In this document: one piece after another, positions 63,932-64,000 of the stretch | How the letters are laid out: each line of letters starts with the position of its first letter | Position numbering within the stretch: position 1 is the stretch's first letter | Assembly (NCBI GenBank): GCA_910586255.1 | Contig: CAJUHR010000009.1 | Coordinates: 45,154-109,153, forward strand | DNA length: 64,000 nucleotides | Direction: 5' to 3' | DNA from: an uncultured Lachnospiraceae bacterium | GTDB taxonomy: Bacteria > Bacillota > Clostridia > Lachnospirales > Lachnospiraceae | Made by a program: the position numbers and the translations under genes | The notes under the pieces: model-generated | The model's input: the letters and a program-made list of their open reading frames with translations, nothing else | Databases searched by the model: none | Told to the model about the DNA's origin: nothing

Positions 63932-64000
63932 TTTCTTAATCTTATGTAAGTAGGAAATAATCCGTATCTACAAATTCCCTTCCATCTTTGATAAGATGAT

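Overview
The window looks like a chromosome segment of a gut-type, strictly anaerobic, low-spore-GC Firmicute of the Lachnospiraceae / Clostridium cluster XIVa type (Enterocloster-like). This is inferred, not measured: roughly half GC, strong AGGAGG-type ribosome sites, Gram-positive lipoprotein signals, many ABC sugar-type binding proteins, hybrid histidine kinases with extracellular sensor domains, CoA-thioester enzymes with EtfAB, and IS1182-type debris. No rRNA, tRNA, CRISPR array or prophage was seen.

Layout. 1-3703: end of a TRAP transporter (DctP tail, DctQ, DctM) followed by a Cys-type sulfatase. 4106-11251: a secreted 1893-residue protein made of about eleven ~150-residue CBM4/9-like modules plus an acidic repeat tail, then a secreted GH32-like beta-propeller enzyme. 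11259-12332: an internally deleted IS1182-family element with intact 20-bp ends. 12632-19679: a beta-fructosidase / ABC importer operon read leftward, divergent from a LacI regulator and a DUF624 membrane protein. 19856-23774: exonuclease, small protein, a LysR-type regulator with two HTH domains, three decayed genes and a TetR regulator.

24210-36805 is the most interesting block: a thirteen-kilobase one-direction cluster with an acyl-CoA ligase, a superoxide-reductase-like protein, a FadH-like 2,4-dienoyl-CoA reductase, two type III CoA-transferases, two acyl-CoA dehydrogenases, a permease and EtfBA. It resembles the parts list of the carnitine (cai/fix) and bile-acid (bai) systems but lacks their diagnostic genes, and it lacks hydratase, hydroxyacyl dehydrogenase and thiolase, so it looks like a CoA-activated redox pathway for an unknown acid rather than beta-oxidation. 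A lipoprotein solute-binding protein and a large hybrid kinase follow (36959-42375).

42615-48357: a cyclase-family hydrolase, an isocitrate/isopropylmalate-type dehydrogenase, a LysR regulator, a DUF6282-type metal-dependent hydrolase and a MatC-like permease, with a shared sequence motif in two promoters that suggests one LysR regulon. 48396-51588: a TPP-riboswitch-controlled thiamine-precursor ABC importer. 51842-56922: a hexitol PTS operon (PfkB kinase, sorbose-1-phosphate-reductase-like dehydrogenase, DeoR regulator, MtlA-type EIICBA). 57196-63931: NYN/PIN-like protein, Nudix hydrolase, YihY membrane protein, a second hybrid kinase and, at the right edge, a putative XRE-type protein interrupted by an in-frame stop.

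Between genes there are several palindromic, multi-hairpin repeats built on GTAACAGTTCA / TGAACTGTTAC or GTTACTGTTCA / TGAACAGTAAC, which look like dispersed miniature elements. Several pseudogenes retain both ends but have lost the middle.
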